Origin: Chromatiales bacterium
GTDB taxonomy: Bacteria; Pseudomonadota; Gammaproteobacteria; UBA6429
Reading direction: 5' to 3'
NCBI GenBank assembly: GCA_027076405.1
Contig: JALTJN010000388.1
Location: forward strand, 1-14,641
DNA length: 14,641 nucleotides
The position numbers and the translations under genes were made by a program. Each line of letters begins with the position of its first letter. Within the stretch, counting starts at the first letter, position 1. This document shows, piece after piece, positions 14,529-14,641 of this stretch. The notes beneath the pieces were generated by a model. The model was not told the DNA's origin and ran no database searches. It saw only the letters and a list, made by a program, of their open reading frames with translations.

Positions 14529-14584
14529 GATAAACCGACGCCGGTTTTCAAGACCGGTGCATTCGACCACTCTGCCACCTCTCC
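14515..14584 (-). pseudogene. tRNA-Ser(UGA) truncated at the T arm by element insertion
   Basis: On the minus strand this is a perfect tRNA-Ser from position 1: GGAGAGG, D arm, anticodon loop CTTGAAA with TGA anticodon and no intron, and variable arm GTCGG-TTTATC-CCGAC. It then runs to CCCAGGGTTC and stops being a tRNA. The T loop, 3' T-arm strand, acceptor 3' strand and CCA are missing. It cannot be a working tRNA. It is almost identical to the 5' part of the intron-bearing tRNA at the left end, which has A instead of G at position 7 and a different variable loop. It is best read as the host gene's 5' remnant. Confidence 0.9.
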
Positions 14585-14623
14585 AGGTTCGGCGCCCAAA
14601 TATGTGGGTGTACGTCGAGGGGC

Positions 14624-14632
14624 GGTATACTA
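14624..14632 (-). promoter_or_regulatory. possible -10 of the host tRNA-Ser promoter
   Basis: TAGTATACC on the minus strand followed by G+C-rich GCCCC looks like the -10 and discriminator of a stable-RNA promoter, giving a leader of about 30 nt before the tRNA start at 14584. The -35 would lie past the window edge. If active, it would transcribe the truncated tRNA and then gmtY. Confidence 0.4.
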
Positions 14633-14641
14633 CATAAAAAA

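Noticed and set aside
14515..14584. Right-hand tRNA-Ser as a working gene
   Set aside because: The T loop, acceptor 3' strand and CCA are absent. The sequence after GGGTTC has no tRNA character.
1..14641. CRISPR array or known defence cluster
   Set aside because: There are no spaced regular repeats and no cas, restriction-modification, CBASS, retron or abortive-infection hallmark proteins. The unknown genes could be defence genes but nothing visible shows it.

Overview
The window looks like accessory DNA from a gammaproteobacterium. The signs are tRNA-Ser genes with encoded CCA, ordinary sigma-70 promoters, IS21 and IS256 insertion sequences, and a three-gene recombinase cluster that matches the gamma-mobile-trio (GMT) layout. 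I cannot name the species.

Left part (1-6747), all on the minus strand except one gene. It starts with the left end of an IS21-family element whose istA runs off the edge at base 1. After it come a small unknown gene (107 aa), an unknown 318-aa gene, a structured small RNA with its own promoter and terminator (about 3192-3318), a 475-aa calcineurin-like metallophosphoesterase, a two-TM membrane protein, and an XRE repressor on the plus strand. The repressor converges on an unknown 148-aa gene. ACTAAG-N5-CTTAGT palindromes lie in front of both the repressor gene and the 148-aa gene, so the two probably form a small regulon.

Right part (6768-14528) reads as one integrated element of about 7.75 kb. 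Its ends are marked by a 14-bp direct repeat, GAACCCTGGGTCGG, lying inside two tRNA-Ser(UGA) sequences. At the right end is a tRNA-Ser cut off at its T arm. At the left end is a complete tRNA-Ser whose anticodon loop is interrupted, between U34 and G35, by a 242-nt group I intron of the cyanobacterial tRNA-Leu type. The simplest model is that the element inserted into a host tRNA-Ser gene and cut off its 3' end. It then rebuilt a working tRNA by supplying its own promoter, 5' half and self-splicing intron to the host's 3' end.

Inside the element, reading leftward from the right end, lie gmtY (tyrosine recombinase, 478 aa), gmtZ (1189 aa, with a second complete tyrosine-recombinase active-site set and a Cys cluster) and gmtX (206 aa, HTH plus coiled coil). 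They form a tightly spaced AT-rich operon downstream of the truncated tRNA, whose host promoter may read into it. The only other content is a decayed IS256-family copy with well-kept ends and a 54-nt imperfect hairpin. No defence or toxin cargo is visible between the trio and the left junction.

The most novel points are the intron-bearing tRNA half carried as the end of a GMT-type element, and the small RNA upstream of the 318-aa gene.
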